From Paracoccus zhejiangensis (GTDB taxonomy: Bacteria > Pseudomonadota > Alphaproteobacteria > Rhodobacterales > Rhodobacteraceae), in NCBI RefSeq assembly GCF_002847445.1, contig NZ_CP025430.1:62001-126000 (forward strand): DNA of 64,000 bases. Reading direction: 5' to 3'. The position numbers and the translations under genes are program-made. The notes under the pieces were generated by a model. That model made no database searches and was not told where the DNA came from. It saw nothing but the letters and a program-made list of their open reading frames with translations. Below, piece by piece: positions 21,421-30,951 of the stretch (the first letter of the stretch is position 1; each line of letters begins with the position of its first letter).

Positions 21421-23238
21421 TTACTCCACCGTCACCGATTTTGCCAGGTTGCGCGGTTGGTCGACATCCGTGCCCTTGGCGACTGCCGTGTGATAGGCCA
21501 GATATTGCATCGGCACGGCATAGAGGATCGCCTCGAACAGCCCGCCGCCCGTCGGCATGGTCAGCCCGGCGCGGATGCCGTCACCGGCCTCGGCGATGCC
21601 CTCTGCATCCGAGATCAGCAGCACCTGTCCGTGGCGGGCCATGACCTCCTGCATGTTCGAGATGGTCTTTTCGAACAGCGCATCGCGCGGCGCCACGACG
21701 ACCACCGGGACATTGCGGTCGATCAGGGCAATGGGGCCGTGCTTCAGCTCGCCCGAGGCATAGCCCTCGGCGTGGATATAGCTCAGCTCCTTCAGCTTCA
21801 GCGCGCCCTCCAGCGCCACGGGATAAAGCGCACCTCGGCCGAGATAGAGCACGTCCTGCGCCTCGGCCAACCAGTCGGCCAAGGCCCGGCAGTCGTCGCT
21901 GACGGCCAGTGCCTGATTGAGCAGGCCGGGGATGGCGCGCAGATCCTCGATATGGCGCGCGGCCTCCGCCTCGCTCAGCCGTCCGCGGTCCTGTGCGGCC
22001 TTGATCGCCAGCACGGCCAGCACCGCCAATTGGCAGGTGAAGGCCTTGGACGAGGCGACGCAGACCTCGATCCCGGCCAGCGTCGGCAGGGCAATGTCGG
22101 TCTCGCGCGCGATGGCCGAGGTGCCCACGTTCACCACGCCGACGGTCTTGGCGACCTTGTCTTGTGCATAATGCAGCGCCGCCAGCGTGTCGGCGGTCTC
22201 GCCCGACTGGCTGATGAAGATGCCCCAGCTTTTCTCGGACAGGGGCGGCTCGCGATAGCGGAATTCCGAGGCCACATCCAGGTCGCAGGGCAGGCCGGCC
22301 AGACGCTCGAACCAGTATTTCGCCACGTAGCCCGCGAGGAAGGCGGTGCCGCAGCCAACAAGCGTCAGCCGGTCGACGCCGCGGAAATCCAGCGCCTCGG
22401 GCAGCACAATCCGGCCGTTCTTGATGTAATGGTTCAGCACGTCACCCAGCACGGCGGGCTGTTCGGCGATCTCCTTGGCCATGAAATGGCGATAGCCGCC
22501 CTTGTCGATGGCGGTGGCGCCGACATCGATGCGGGACATGTCGCGATTGGCCCGGCGGCCCTCGGCGTCGAAGATCTCGACCCCGCCGCGGTTCAGTACC
22601 GCATGATCGCCATCCTCGAGATAGGTGATCTTGTCGGTAAAGGGCGACAGCGCCACGGCATCGGAGCCCACGAACATCTCGCCCTCGCCATGGCCGATGG
22701 CCAGCGGGCTGCCCTTGCGCGCGGCGACCATCAGGTCACCCTCGCCCTCGAAGATAAAGGCCAGCGCGAAGGCACCGTTGAGCCGCGCCAGCGTGGCCCG
22801 CGCCGCCTCGACCGGCGACATGCCACGGGTCATGTGAAGCCCGGTCAGCAGCGCCACGGTCTCGGTATCGGTCTCGGATTCCGGGCGGATGCCGGCGGCG
22901 ATCAGTTCCTCGCGCAGCTCGCGGAAATTCTCGATGATGCCGTTATGGACCACGGCGACGGGGCCGTATTTGTGCGGATGGGCGTTGGCTTCGGTCGCGG
23001 CGCCATGGGTGGCCCACCTTGTATGGCCGATGCCGGAATGGCCGGGCAGGGGGGCATGGACCAGCCGGTCGCTCAGGTTGATCAGCTTGCCCACGGCGCG
23101 GCGGCGGTCCAGCCGGCCCGAGGCGTCGATGGTGGCGATGCCGGCGCTGTCGTAACCGCGATATTCCAGCCGCTTCAGCGCCTCGACCAGCTGCGGGCCG
23201 ACCTCGTGGCTGCCCAGGATCCCGATGATGCCGCACAT
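21421..23238 (-). CDS. glmS: glutamine--fructose-6-phosphate aminotransferase (isomerizing)
   Basis: GlmS (605 residues) makes glucosamine-6-phosphate from fructose-6-phosphate and glutamine, the first step towards UDP-GlcNAc. It begins with the catalytic N-terminal Cys (MCGIIGILGS). The glutaminase domain has HTRWATHG and HNGIIEN. Two SIS domains follow (GCGTAFLAGYVAKYW, SQSGETADT, SSKAFTCQ) and the protein ends in KSVTVE. glmU starts its message immediately upstream with one base between the genes, so both UDP-GlcNAc genes are co-expressed. I saw no glmS ribozyme. Confidence 0.96.
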   Translation of the reverse strand: MCGIIGILGSHEVGPQLVEALKRLEYRGYDSAGIATIDASGRLDRRRAVGKLINLSDRLVHAPLPGHSGIGHTRWATHGAATEANAHPHKYGPVAVVHNGIIENFRELREELIAAGIRPESETDTETVALLTGLHMTRGMSPVEAARATLARLNGAFALAFIFEGEGDLMVAARKGSPLAIGHGEGEMFVGSDAVALSPFTDKITYLEDGDHAVLNRGGVEIFDAEGRRANRDMSRIDVGATAIDKGGYRHFMAKEIAEQPAVLGDVLNHYIKNGRIVLPEALDFRGVDRLTLVGCGTAFLAGYVAKYWFERLAGLPCDLDVASEFRYREPPLSEKSWGIFISQSGETADTLAALHYAQDKVAKTVGVVNVGTSAIARETDIALPTLAGIEVCVASSKAFTCQLAVLAVLAIKAAQDRGRLSEAEAARHIEDLRAIPGLLNQALAVSDDCRALADWLAEAQDVLYLGRGALYPVALEGALKLKELSYIHAEGYASGELKHGPIALIDRNVPVVVVAPRDALFEKTISNMQEVMARHGQVLLISDAEGIAEAGDGIRAGLTMPTGGGLFEAILYAVPMQYLAYHTAVAKGTDVDQPRNLAKSVTVE

Positions 23239-23239
23239 G

Positions 23240-24583
23240 TCAGCGTGCCTCCTTCTTTTTCCGAAGCGCAGCCATCAACCGCGTGGCAAGGCCCGGCTTG
23301 TTCGATTGCGGCGCCCGGCCGATGGCCAGCGCCTCGTCCGGCACGTCCTGGGTGATGACGCTGCCCGAGCCGGTCATCGCCCGCGCGCCGACGCGCACCG
23401 GCGCCACCAGCATGGTGTCGCTGCCGATGAAGGCATTGGCGCCGATCTCGGTCCGGTGCTTCAGCACGCCGTCGTAATTGCAGGTGACGGTGCCCGCCCC
23501 AATATTGGCGAATTCGCCGACATGGGCGTCGCCCAGATAGGTCAGGTGGCCGACCTTCACGCCCTCATCCAGAACCGAGTTCTTGATCTCGACGAAATTA
23601 CCGACATGCACATCGCCGCCCAGTTCCGCCCCCGGGCGCAGCCGGGCGAAGGGGCCGACGGTCGCGCCGGTGGCGATATGGCAGCCTTCCAGATGGCAGA
23701 AGGGCAGGATTTCCGCCCCGCTCTCGATGGTCACGCCGGGGCCGAAGACCACGTTCTGGCCGATGATCGCATCGCGACCGATGGCGGTGTCCAGTGCGAA
23801 CCAGACGGTCGCCGGATCGCTGAGGGTGACGCCGTTCTCCAGCGCCTCGGCGCGGGCGCGGGCCTGAAAGGCGGCCTCGGCAGCGGCCAGTTCCGCCCGG
23901 GTGTTGATGCCAAGCGTCTCGGATTCGTCGCAGGTGACCACATCGGCGCGATGGCCGGCGGCGCGGGCCAGTTCGACCAGGTCGGTCAGGTAATACTCGC
24001 CCGCGGCGTTGTCCCGGCCCAGCTTGCCGATCAGCTGGCGCAGCAGCCCGGCATCCAGCGCCATGACCCCGGAATTGACCAGCGCAATGGCGCGGGTGGC
24101 GGCATCGGCATCCTTGAACTCGACGATCCGCTGCAAGCCCTGATCATTGACCACCAGCCGGCCATAGCGGCCCGGATCGGCGGCCTCGAAACCCAACACC
24201 ACCACGCCCGAGGGATGCTCGGCCAGCTTTTCCAGCGTCTCGGCGCTGATGAAGGGGGTGTCGCCGTAAAGCACGATCACCTTGCCCTCGAACCCCTCCA
24301 GCGCCGGCATGGCCTGCTGCACCGCATGGCCGGTGCCCAGCTGTTCGGCCTGCAGCGCGATGACCGCCTCAGGCTCCAGCTTGGCCACCGCCTTCTTCAC
24401 CAGGTCCGCGCCATGTCCCGCAACAACCACCACACGCTCGGGCTCGAGGCTGCTGCCTGAGGCCAGTGCATGTCCAACCAGCGGCACGCCGCCAAGACGG
24501 TGCATGACCTTGGGCAGATCCGATTGCATCCGGCTGCCCTGTCCGGCAGCCAGAACGATCAGCGCGACGGGTTTTTGCGTCAT
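23240..24583 (-). CDS. glmU: bifunctional UDP-GlcNAc pyrophosphorylase / GlcN-1-P acetyltransferase
   Basis: GlmU (447 residues) acetylates glucosamine-1-phosphate and then uridylylates it to UDP-GlcNAc for peptidoglycan and lipopolysaccharide. The N-terminal nucleotidyltransferase motif is LAAGQGSRMQSDLPK. The C-terminal half is a left-handed beta-helix acetyltransferase (VGNFVEIKNS, GAGTVTCNYDG). I start it at 24583 (MTQKPVALIVL); an upstream in-frame ATG would add 18 residues absent from the family. It is divergent from gph and upstream of glmS in the same operon. Confidence 0.95.
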   Translation of the reverse strand: MTQKPVALIVLAAGQGSRMQSDLPKVMHRLGGVPLVGHALASGSSLEPERVVVVAGHGADLVKKAVAKLEPEAVIALQAEQLGTGHAVQQAMPALEGFEGKVIVLYGDTPFISAETLEKLAEHPSGVVVLGFEAADPGRYGRLVVNDQGLQRIVEFKDADAATRAIALVNSGVMALDAGLLRQLIGKLGRDNAAGEYYLTDLVELARAAGHRADVVTCDESETLGINTRAELAAAEAAFQARARAEALENGVTLSDPATVWFALDTAIGRDAIIGQNVVFGPGVTIESGAEILPFCHLEGCHIATGATVGPFARLRPGAELGGDVHVGNFVEIKNSVLDEGVKVGHLTYLGDAHVGEFANIGAGTVTCNYDGVLKHRTEIGANAFIGSDTMLVAPVRVGARAMTGSGSVITQDVPDEALAIGRAPQSNKPGLATRLMAALRKKKEAR

Positions 24584-24687
24584 GGGGGGCCTGTGCGTTT
24601 GTCTTTCCTTGCGTCGCGTTCTAACCAAGCCCCGCAACAGGCGAAAGTCCCCGCCCGTTCAAACATCTTTGCGGAAGGTTACAGCCC

Positions 24688-25362
24688 ATGGCAGGAACGG
24701 TTGTCTTTGATCTGGATGGCACGCTGGCCGATACCTCGGCCGATCTCATCGCCGCCGCCAATGCCTGCTTTCAGGCGCGGGGCCTGGGCGATCTCTTGGA
24801 CCCGGTCGCCGATCAGCTGATCGCATTTCATGGCGGACGGGCGATGCTGCGGGCGGGCTATGCGCGCATTCCCGCCGACCGGCTGCTGCCGCCGGGCGCG
24901 GAGGAACAGGATTATCCGCTGCTGCTTGACCATTACGCCGCGAACATCGCCCGCCACACCCGGCTTTATCCCGGCGTCGAGCCGGCGCTGGAGGCGCTGA
25001 AAGAGCAGGGTCATCTGCTCGCCGTCTGCACCAACAAGCCGCAGGGACTGGCCGAGGCGCTGCTCCGCGAACTGGGCGTGCGCGAGACCTTCGCCAGCCT
25101 GATCGGCGCTGATACGCTACCGGTGAGGAAACCCGATCCGCGCCCTTATCGCGCCGCAGTCGAGGCGGCGGGGGGCGAGGTCGCGGCCTCGTTCTTGCTG
25201 GGTGATACCGAGACCGACCGCAAGACGGCGGCAGCCGCAGGGGTGCGGGTGGCCCTGGTCAGCTTTGGCCCCGAGGGTCCGGGCATCGACCGGCTGCGCC
25301 CGGATGCGCTGCTGCACCATTTCGACGACCTGCCGGCGCTGGCGCAGGGCTGGCTTGGCTAA
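24688..25362 (+). CDS. gph: phosphoglycolate phosphatase (HAD family)
   Basis: This 224-residue haloacid-dehalogenase phosphatase is most like Gph, which removes phosphoglycolate formed in DNA repair or photorespiratory chemistry. HAD motif I is VFDLDGTLADT (Asp nucleophile at residue 8). Motif II is VCTNKPQG, and motif III/IV lies in RKPDPRPYRAAVEAAGG and LLGDTETDRKTA. An alpha-helical cap sits between motifs I and II. A GGAAGG site precedes the ATG. The exact substrate is inferred from length and cap type; related sugar-phosphate phosphatases cannot be excluded. Confidence 0.82.
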   Translation: MAGTVVFDLDGTLADTSADLIAAANACFQARGLGDLLDPVADQLIAFHGGRAMLRAGYARIPADRLLPPGAEEQDYPLLLDHYAANIARHTRLYPGVEPALEALKEQGHLLAVCTNKPQGLAEALLRELGVRETFASLIGADTLPVRKPDPRPYRAAVEAAGGEVAASFLLGDTETDRKTAAAAGVRVALVSFGPEGPGIDRLRPDALLHHFDDLPALAQGWLG

Positions 25363-25369
25363 GAAAAAA

Positions 25370-25382
25370 GGGGCACTGCCCC
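25370..25382. terminator. short GC hairpin between gph and bfr
   Basis: GGGGCA and TGCCCC form a perfect short stem just after the gph stop. Read on the minus strand it is followed by TTTTTT. It may contribute to a terminator for the leftward bfd-bfr message, or to a bidirectional one for the convergent pair. Confidence 0.4.
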
Positions 25383-25402
25383 CTCGGCGCCTCCGCGCCT
25401 CA

Positions 25403-25416
25403 CCCCCGGGATATTT
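25403..25416. repeat. CCCCCGGGATATTT intergenic repeat, copy 1
   Basis: The 14-base string CCCCCGGGATATTT occurs here between gph and bfr and again at 52068-52081 between folC and accD. Both copies are intergenic, and both are followed a few bases later by a purine-rich GAAG-type sequence. I recall similar strings between genes in many Rhodobacterales genomes, but cannot check that here. Confidence 0.55.
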
Positions 25417-25463
25417 GCCTGAAGCAGAAGCCGGCTTCTCTTTCGCTTAAATATACGCGGGGA

Positions 25464-25485
25464 GTCCGGCCCCGAAGGGCCGGAC
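25464..25485 (-). terminator. putative bfr terminator hairpin
   Basis: GTCCGGCCC and GGGCCGGAC form a perfect 9-bp stem, starting 18 bases beyond the bfr stop. Read on the minus strand the loop is TTCG closed by C-G, the very stable UUCG tetraloop. No long T-run follows directly, so it may act as an mRNA end-stabiliser together with the hairpin at 25370. Confidence 0.5.
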
Positions 25486-25503
25486 GGGGCGGCAACCTCC
25501 GCC

Positions 25504-25989
25504 TTATTCGGCCTCGTTCGCGGGCTTGGCGTTCAGGAGGCCATAGCGCTCGGCGCCGATGGTGTCATGCAGCTGGATCTGGGTCTCGAGGAAGTCGATA
25601 TGGCCTTCCTCATCCGAGATCAGATCTTCGAACAGCGCCTTGCTGACATAGTCGCCGACCTTCTCGCAATGATCGCGCGCCTCGATATAGAGGGTGCGGG
25701 CATCATGCTCGCCGGCCAGATCGGCCTCGAGCGTTTCCTTGAGGTTCTGGCCGATGCGCAGCGGGTCGAGTTTCTGCAGGTTGGGGTGGCCTTCAAGGAA
25801 GATGATCCGCTGGATCAGCCGATCGGCGTGGTTCATTTCCTCGATCGATTCGGCGCGGGACTTGTCGGCGATACGCCCGTAACCCCAGTCTTCCTGCAGC
25901 CGGTAATGCAGCCAGTACTGGCTGACGGCGGTCAGTTCAGACCGTAGCGCGGCGTTGAGATAGTCGATAACCTTTGCGTCGCCCTTCAT
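25504..25989 (-). CDS. bfr: bacterioferritin
   Basis: Bfr (161 residues) is the haem-containing 24-mer ferritin that oxidises and stores iron. All ferroxidase ligands can be counted from the chosen start: Glu18, Glu51, His54, Glu94, Glu127 and His130. The haem ligand Met52 is also present (EEMNHADR). The start at 25989 ([11 protein letters not shown]) places them exactly at the family numbering; an upstream ATG would shift them by nine. The gene overlaps the 3' end of bfd by 53 bases, so the two are one transcription unit. Confidence 0.95.
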   Translation of the reverse strand: MKGDAKVIDYLNAALRSELTAVSQYWLHYRLQEDWGYGRIADKSRAESIEEMNHADRLIQRIIFLEGHPNLQKLDPLRIGQNLKETLEADLAGEHDARTLYIEARDHCEKVGDYVSKALFEDLISDEEGHIDFLETQIQLHDTIGAERYGLLNAKPANEAE

Positions 25990-26230
25990 CTGGCGTCCCT
26001 CCGCTGGTGATAGCACGTCCCCGCAGGATCGGCGGGGCTACGCCAAAGCTATCGCAATGACGCATGGTGTCCAGCAAGAGTGGCATGCAACCGCCACAAT
26101 CGGCACGTTTTCCAAGGGCGTGGTAGATCTTGCCCGGGGTGATGATGGTGTCGGGGTCCGAGGCACGCATCCAGTCGACCGCGTTGCGGATGTCGTTGTC
26201 GGTGATTCCGGTGCAGTGACAGACGATCAT
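25937..26230 (-). CDS. bfd: bacterioferritin-associated ferredoxin with extended tail
   Basis: Bfd carries a [2Fe-2S] cluster and reduces bacterioferritin to release stored iron. The ligands Cys4 and Cys6 ([10 protein letters not shown]) and Cys45 and Cys48 (ADCGGCMP) are present. The 97-residue product is longer than the usual 60-75. About 35 extra residues (from [10 protein letters not shown] on) have no obvious family counterpart and come from reading 53 bases into bfr in another frame. The extension may be genuine, or the result of lost earlier stops. A sequence containing AGGAG precedes the ATG. Confidence 0.9.
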   Translation of the reverse strand: MIVCHCTGITDNDIRNAVDWMRASDPDTIITPGKIYHALGKRADCGGCMPLLLDTMRHCDSFGVAPPILRGRAITSGGTPDEGRRKGYRLSQRRATV

Positions 26231-26362
26231 GGCGGGCTCCTGTTGCTGTGAGACTTAGCGTATTTGTCGGGAAAGTAAAGACCAACCCATTCTGTAGGTA
26301 TTAAACGAGACCCCGCGCGTCAGGCTTGACGGTGCAGGGCGGGCGGCGCAGAAGCGCGTGCC

Positions 26363-27409
26363 ATGAAACTCAGCGATTTCGATTTCGATCTGCCCGAAGG
26401 CCTGATCGCCACCAGACCCGCCCGCCCGCGCTCGTCCGCGCGGCTGCTGCTGGCCGAAGGTGGGGCAATGGCCGACCGCCATGTCTTTGATCTGCCAAGC
26501 ATCCTGCGGCCCGGCGATCTCTTGGTGCTCAACGATACCAAGGTCATTCCCGCTCGCCTGACCGGTAGCCGCACCCGCCAGACCGGGCAGGGCGAGGTCA
26601 CGGCGAAGATCGAGGTAACGTTGCTGGAGCCCGCCGCCGATGGCTGGCGCGCGCTGGCGAAACCCCTGCGCAAGCTGCGCGCGGGCGAGGTGATCCGCTT
26701 TGGCGAGGCGCTGTCGGCCGAGGTGGCCGAGATCGGCGAGGCGGAATTGCGGCTGCGATTCGATGCCACGGGCGACGCCTTCGACGCGGCGCTTGGGCAG
26801 GTCGGCGCGATGCCGCTGCCGCCCTATATCGCGGCGCAGCGCGCGCCCGATGCGCAGGATCATCAGGATTACCAGACGGTCTGGGCCGCGCGGCAGGGCG
26901 CCGTGGCCGCCCCCACCGCCAGCCTGCATTTCGATGAGGATCTGCTCAAGGCGCTGGCAGCGCGCGGCGTCGGCTTTACCCATGTGACCCTGCATGTCGG
27001 CGCCGGCACCTTCCTGCCGGTGAAGGTCGAGGACGTGACCACCCATCGGATGCATGCCGAATGGGGCGAGGTCAGCCCCGAAGCCGCCGCCGCCATTACC
27101 GCCGCCAAGGCCGAGGGCCGGCGGGTGATCCCGGTCGGCACCACTGCACTGCGGCTGATCGAATCCGCCGCCGTGGCCGATGGCCGGGTCGAGCCGTTCC
27201 GGCAGACCACCGACATCTTCATCTATCCCGGCCATCACTTCCGGGTGACCGACGGGCTGATGACCAATTTCCATCTGCCCAAATCGACCCTGCTGATGCT
27301 GGTCTCGGCCCTGATGGGGGCGGAAAAGATCAAGGAAATCTATGCCCATGCGGTCAATGAGCGGTATAGGTTCTTCAGCTATGGCGATGCGTCGCTGCTG
27401 ATTCCCTAG
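26363..27409 (+). CDS. queA: S-adenosylmethionine:tRNA ribosyltransferase-isomerase
   Basis: QueA (348 residues, usual length) transfers and isomerises the ribosyl part of S-adenosylmethionine onto 7-aminomethyl-7-deazaguanine in tRNA, giving epoxyqueuosine. Family blocks are visible: [21 protein letters not shown] near the start, [13 protein letters not shown], the [16 protein letters not shown] block, and [17 protein letters not shown] near the end. It is transcribed divergently from bfd with 132 bases between starts. The next gene, an MFS transporter, begins 85 bases downstream. Confidence 0.96.
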   Translation: MKLSDFDFDLPEGLIATRPARPRSSARLLLAEGGAMADRHVFDLPSILRPGDLLVLNDTKVIPARLTGSRTRQTGQGEVTAKIEVTLLEPAADGWRALAKPLRKLRAGEVIRFGEALSAEVAEIGEAELRLRFDATGDAFDAALGQVGAMPLPPYIAAQRAPDAQDHQDYQTVWAARQGAVAAPTASLHFDEDLLKALAARGVGFTHVTLHVGAGTFLPVKVEDVTTHRMHAEWGEVSPEAAAAITAAKAEGRRVIPVGTTALRLIESAAVADGRVEPFRQTTDIFIYPGHHFRVTDGLMTNFHLPKSTLLMLVSALMGAEKIKEIYAHAVNERYRFFSYGDASLLIP

Positions 27410-27494
27410 GGTCGCTTTCGGGCTGGCAACGGCCTGCCGGCGGGGCTAGGGCAGGCGCATAGCCCCCTTGATGATCGACTGACGGAATCGCGAC

Positions 27495-28808
27495 ATGGCA
27501 TCGGTGATGCGCTCTACCTGGCCCCTGCTTCTGGGGATGCTTCTGCTTATGGTCGGAAACGGCATGCAGGGCACGCTTCTGGGTATTCGCGGCGGCATCG
27601 AGGGCATTCCGACCTTCGAGATGTCGGTGGTCATCGCCGCCTATTATGTCGGCTTCCTGCTGGGCAGCCTGATGGTGCCCGACATGATCAAGAATGTGGG
27701 CCATGTCCGGGTCTTTGCCGCGCTGGGGTCCACCATTTCGGCGATCCTCGTGCTTTATGCACTCGCGCCGCAATGGATGGTCTGGTCGGTGCTGCGCTTT
27801 GCCATCGGCTTCTGCTTCTGCGGTGTCTACGTCACCGCCGAAAGCTGGCTGAACGCGGGCTCGACAAACGAGAACCGCGGCCGGGCGCTGTCGGCTTACA
27901 TGATCATGCAGATGCTGGGCATCGTGATCGCGCAGGGCCTGCTGAACTTCGGCGATCCGTCCGGGTTCCTCCTCTTCGCGCTGCCCTCGATTCTCGTGTC
28001 GCTGGCCTTCATGCCGATCCTTTTGTCGACGCAGCCGGCACCGAAATTCGAAACCATCCAGCGCATGTCCTTCGCCCGGCTCTACCGCGCCTCGCCATTG
28101 GGCTGCGTCGGTATCTTCCTGATGGGCGGGGTCTTCTCGGCGCTGTCGGGCATGGCCTCGGTCTGGGGCAGCGCCAAGGGGCTGTCCGTGGCCGAGATCG
28201 CCTCCTTCGTGGCGGCGATCTATGTTGGCGGGCTGGCGCTGCAATACCCGATCGGCTGGATTTCGGACCGCACCGACCGCCGCAAGCTGGTCCTCATCAT
28301 GTCGGCCATCGGCGCGCTGGTGACGTTGGTGACGGTGCTGGTGCAACCCAGCTTCGTCGGGCTGATGGTGGTGGGCGCGATCATGGGCGGGCTCGCCAAC
28401 CCGATCTATGCGCTGCTTCTGGCCTATACCAACGACTACCTGGACCAGGCCGATATGGCCGCCGCTTCGGCGGGCCTGTTGTTCATCTATGGCATTGGCT
28501 CGATGGGCGGCCCGGTCATCACCGGCTGGATGATGGGGCTGGTCGGGCCGGATGGCTACTGGATCTACATGGGCGTCCTGCTGGCACTGCTGGCGATCTA
28601 TGGCGGCTGGCGGATGACCCGCCGCCGTGCGCTGAAGCCGGCCGAGCAGGGCAATTTCGCCGTCATCGCCCCGAACGCCACGGGCCTTGCGGTCGAAGCG
28701 GCGCTGGACGAGGCGCAATCCTCGGGCGACGAGGCGGGGGCTGGGGCGAAGGACGGCGATGCCTTGTTCGACGAGAGCGCCCAGAAAGTCAGGGATCTGC
28801 GGGACTGA
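27495..28808 (+). CDS. MFS transporter (YcaD-like)
   Basis: This is a 437-residue major facilitator with 12 hydrophobic helices. The N-terminal half has the helix pair ending GGIEGIPTFEMSVVIAAYYVG and an RFAIGFCFCGVYVTAESWLN segment. The second half contains the MFS loop motif GWISDRTDRRKLV. After the last helix comes an unusual 50-residue acidic cytoplasmic tail (AALDEAQSSGDEAGAGAKDGDALF). The ESWLN feature recalls the YcaD group. The substrate is unknown. No regulator is adjacent. Confidence 0.8.
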   Translation: MASVMRSTWPLLLGMLLLMVGNGMQGTLLGIRGGIEGIPTFEMSVVIAAYYVGFLLGSLMVPDMIKNVGHVRVFAALGSTISAILVLYALAPQWMVWSVLRFAIGFCFCGVYVTAESWLNAGSTNENRGRALSAYMIMQMLGIVIAQGLLNFGDPSGFLLFALPSILVSLAFMPILLSTQPAPKFETIQRMSFARLYRASPLGCVGIFLMGGVFSALSGMASVWGSAKGLSVAEIASFVAAIYVGGLALQYPIGWISDRTDRRKLVLIMSAIGALVTLVTVLVQPSFVGLMVVGAIMGGLANPIYALLLAYTNDYLDQADMAAASAGLLFIYGIGSMGGPVITGWMMGLVGPDGYWIYMGVLLALLAIYGGWRMTRRRALKPAEQGNFAVIAPNATGLAVEAALDEAQSSGDEAGAGAKDGDALFDESAQKVRDLRD

Positions 28809-28907
28809 TCGCGGCTAGCGGCGCAAGGCCGACGCTCTCTGACCCCGCTTGTGTGCGCTAACAGGTTCTGCAATCATCGCCAGACAACCAGATCGCGAGG
28901 AGGCCGC

Positions 28908-29483
28908 ATGTCCAGTCCCGACGAGATCAACCGTTTCTGGCTGGATGAGGTCGGGCCTGATGGCTGGTACCTTCAGGATGACGCGCTCGACCAGACCATC
29001 CGCGACCGCTTCCTGCCCACCTGGGAGCGCGCCGAGGAACTGGCCCCGGACTGGTGCGACACGCCCGAGGGCGCGCTGGCCATGCTGGTCCTGACCGACC
29101 AGTTCCCGCGCAATATGTTCCGAGGCGATGCCCGCAGCTTTGCCACCGATGCGCTGGCCCGCCAGATCGCCGACGCCGCCATCGCCCGCGGCTTCGACCT
29201 CGCCACGCCCGAGCCGCAGCGGCAGTTCTTCTACATGCCCTTCGAACATTCCGAGGCGCTGCACGATCAGGAACGCTGCATCGAGCTGTTCCGCGAGCGC
29301 ATGCCCGGTGAGAGCCTGATGCATGCCAACCTGCACCGCGACACAATTGCAACCTTCGGGCGCTTTCCATGGCGGAATGATGCGCTGGGGCGCGACCATA
29401 CGGAAGAAGAGGAAAAGGTCATGAATGCCGGCGGATATGGTGCGCTGAGCAGTGGAAAGCTGTCGCTTGCTGACCTTGGGTAA
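28908..29483 (+). CDS. DUF924 family protein
   Basis: This 191-residue soluble protein has the family pattern of DUF924: NRFWLDEVGPDGWY at the N-terminus, VLTDQFPRNMFRGDARSFATD in the middle and YMPFEHSEALHDQERCIELF, then RFPWRNDALGR and a Thr-Glu-Glu-rich end. The fold is known to be TPR-like in the family, but the role is unassigned. I chose the ATG at 28908 behind GAGGAGG; an earlier in-frame ATG at 28851 adds 19 basic residues with no family match. Confidence 0.85.
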   Translation: MSSPDEINRFWLDEVGPDGWYLQDDALDQTIRDRFLPTWERAEELAPDWCDTPEGALAMLVLTDQFPRNMFRGDARSFATDALARQIADAAIARGFDLATPEPQRQFFYMPFEHSEALHDQERCIELFRERMPGESLMHANLHRDTIATFGRFPWRNDALGRDHTEEEEKVMNAGGYGALSSGKLSLADLG

Positions 29484-29535
29484 ATTGTTTAACGCTGAAC
29501 TACTTTTTGGATGACCGTCAGACGGGGAAGAGATC

Positions 29536-30927
29536 ATGGCGCAGAACTTTGATGTGGTGGTGATTGGGGCAGGCCCCGGCGGTTATGTCGCGGCGATCCG
29601 TGCGGCGCAGCTGGGCCTCAAGGTCGCCTGCGTGGAGCGCGAGCATCTGGGCGGCATCTGCCTCAACTGGGGCTGCATCCCCACCAAGGCGCTGCTGCGC
29701 AGTGCAGAGGTCTTCCACCTGATGGAGCGCGCCAAGGATTTCGGCCTGACCGCCGACAAGATCGGCTATGACCTCGAGAAGGTCGTCGCCCGCTCGCGCG
29801 GCATCGCCAAGCAGCTGTCGGGCGGCATCGGCCATTTGTTCAAGAAGAACAAGGTTACCCCGATCATGGGCGAGGCCAAGCTGGTCGCCCCCGGCAAGAT
29901 CACCGTCAAGACCGACAAGGGCGTGGAAGAGATCACCGCCAAGAACATCATCATCGCCACCGGCGCCCGCGCCCGCGAACTGCCGGGGCTCGAGCCCGAT
30001 GGCAAACGCGTCTGGAACTACAAGGCCGCGCTGTTGCCGCCGCATATGCCCAAGAAACTGCTGGTCATCGGCTCGGGCGCCATCGGCATCGAATTCGCCA
30101 GCTTCTTCAACACCCTTGGCGCCGATACCACGGTGGTCGAGGTGATGGACCGCGTGCTTCCGGTCGAGGATGCCGAGATCTCGACCTTCGCCAAGAAGGC
30201 CTTCGTCAAGCAGGGCATGAAGATCATGGAGAAGGCGACCGTCAAGTCGCTGGACCGCAAGGCCGACAAGGTCATCGCCACCATCGAATCGGGCGGCAAG
30301 TCCGAGCAGATGGAGTTCGACACGGTCATTTCCGCCGTCGGCATCGTCGGCAACGTGGAGAACCTCGGGCTCGAGGATGTCGGCGTGAAGGTCGACCGCA
30401 CCCATATCGTCACCGACGAATATTGCCGCACCGGCGTCCCGGGCCTCTATGCCATCGGCGACGTGGCCGGCGCGCCCTGGCTGGCGCACAAGGCCAGCCA
30501 TGAAGGCGTGATGGTGGCCGAGTTGATCGCCGGCGGCCATCCCCACCCGATCAAGCCGGGCAGCATCGCCGGCTGCACCTATTGCAACCCGCAGGTGGCC
30601 TCGGTCGGCCTGACGGAAGCCAAGGCCAAGGAACTGGGCCACGAGGTCAAGGTCGGCCGCTTCCCCTTCATCGGCAATGGCAAGGCCATTGCGCTCGGTG
30701 AACCCGAGGGCCTGATCAAGACCGTCTTCGACGCCAAGACCGGCGAGCTTCTGGGCGCCCACATGGTCGGCGCCGAGGTGACCGAGCTGATCCAAGGCTA
30801 CATCGTCGGCCGCACGCTGGAAACCACCGAGGCGGAACTGATGGAAACCGTCTTCCCGCACCCCACGCTCAGTGAGATGATGCACGAGGCGGTGCTGGAT
30901 GCCTATGGGCGCGCGATCCACTTCTGA
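29536..30927 (+). CDS. lpdA: dihydrolipoyl dehydrogenase (E3)
   Basis: This 463-residue FAD enzyme reoxidises dihydrolipoamide in 2-oxo acid dehydrogenase or glycine-cleavage complexes and makes NADH. It has the FAD Rossmann motif (VVIGAGPGGYVAAIRAAQLG), the redox disulfide CLNWGC (about residues 43-48), an NAD motif (VIGSGAIGIEFASF) and the C-terminal catalytic His-Glu region (HPTLSEMMHEAV). No E1 or E2 genes are adjacent, so it is a stand-alone E3. A T-rich terminator follows. Confidence 0.93.
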   Translation: MAQNFDVVVIGAGPGGYVAAIRAAQLGLKVACVEREHLGGICLNWGCIPTKALLRSAEVFHLMERAKDFGLTADKIGYDLEKVVARSRGIAKQLSGGIGHLFKKNKVTPIMGEAKLVAPGKITVKTDKGVEEITAKNIIIATGARARELPGLEPDGKRVWNYKAALLPPHMPKKLLVIGSGAIGIEFASFFNTLGADTTVVEVMDRVLPVEDAEISTFAKKAFVKQGMKIMEKATVKSLDRKADKVIATIESGGKSEQMEFDTVISAVGIVGNVENLGLEDVGVKVDRTHIVTDEYCRTGVPGLYAIGDVAGAPWLAHKASHEGVMVAELIAGGHPHPIKPGSIAGCTYCNPQVASVGLTEAKAKELGHEVKVGRFPFIGNGKAIALGEPEGLIKTVFDAKTGELLGAHMVGAEVTELIQGYIVGRTLETTEAELMETVFPHPTLSEMMHEAVLDAYGRAIHF

Positions 30928-30951
30928 GGAAGTGTGGTTGGTGAGACAGGG

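Noticed and set aside
23239..23300. glmS ribozyme upstream of glmS
   Set aside because: glmU ends one base before glmS, leaving no leader for a ribozyme, and this class is mainly known from Gram-positive bacteria.
21457..23355. Long rightward open frame opposite glmS
   Set aside because: The antisense product is low-complexity and the glmS frame carries all catalytic motifs.
27432..27456. GCCTGCC/GGCAGGC stem between queA and the MFS gene as a terminator
   Set aside because: The stem is only 7 bp with an 11-base loop and no T-run; too weak to call.
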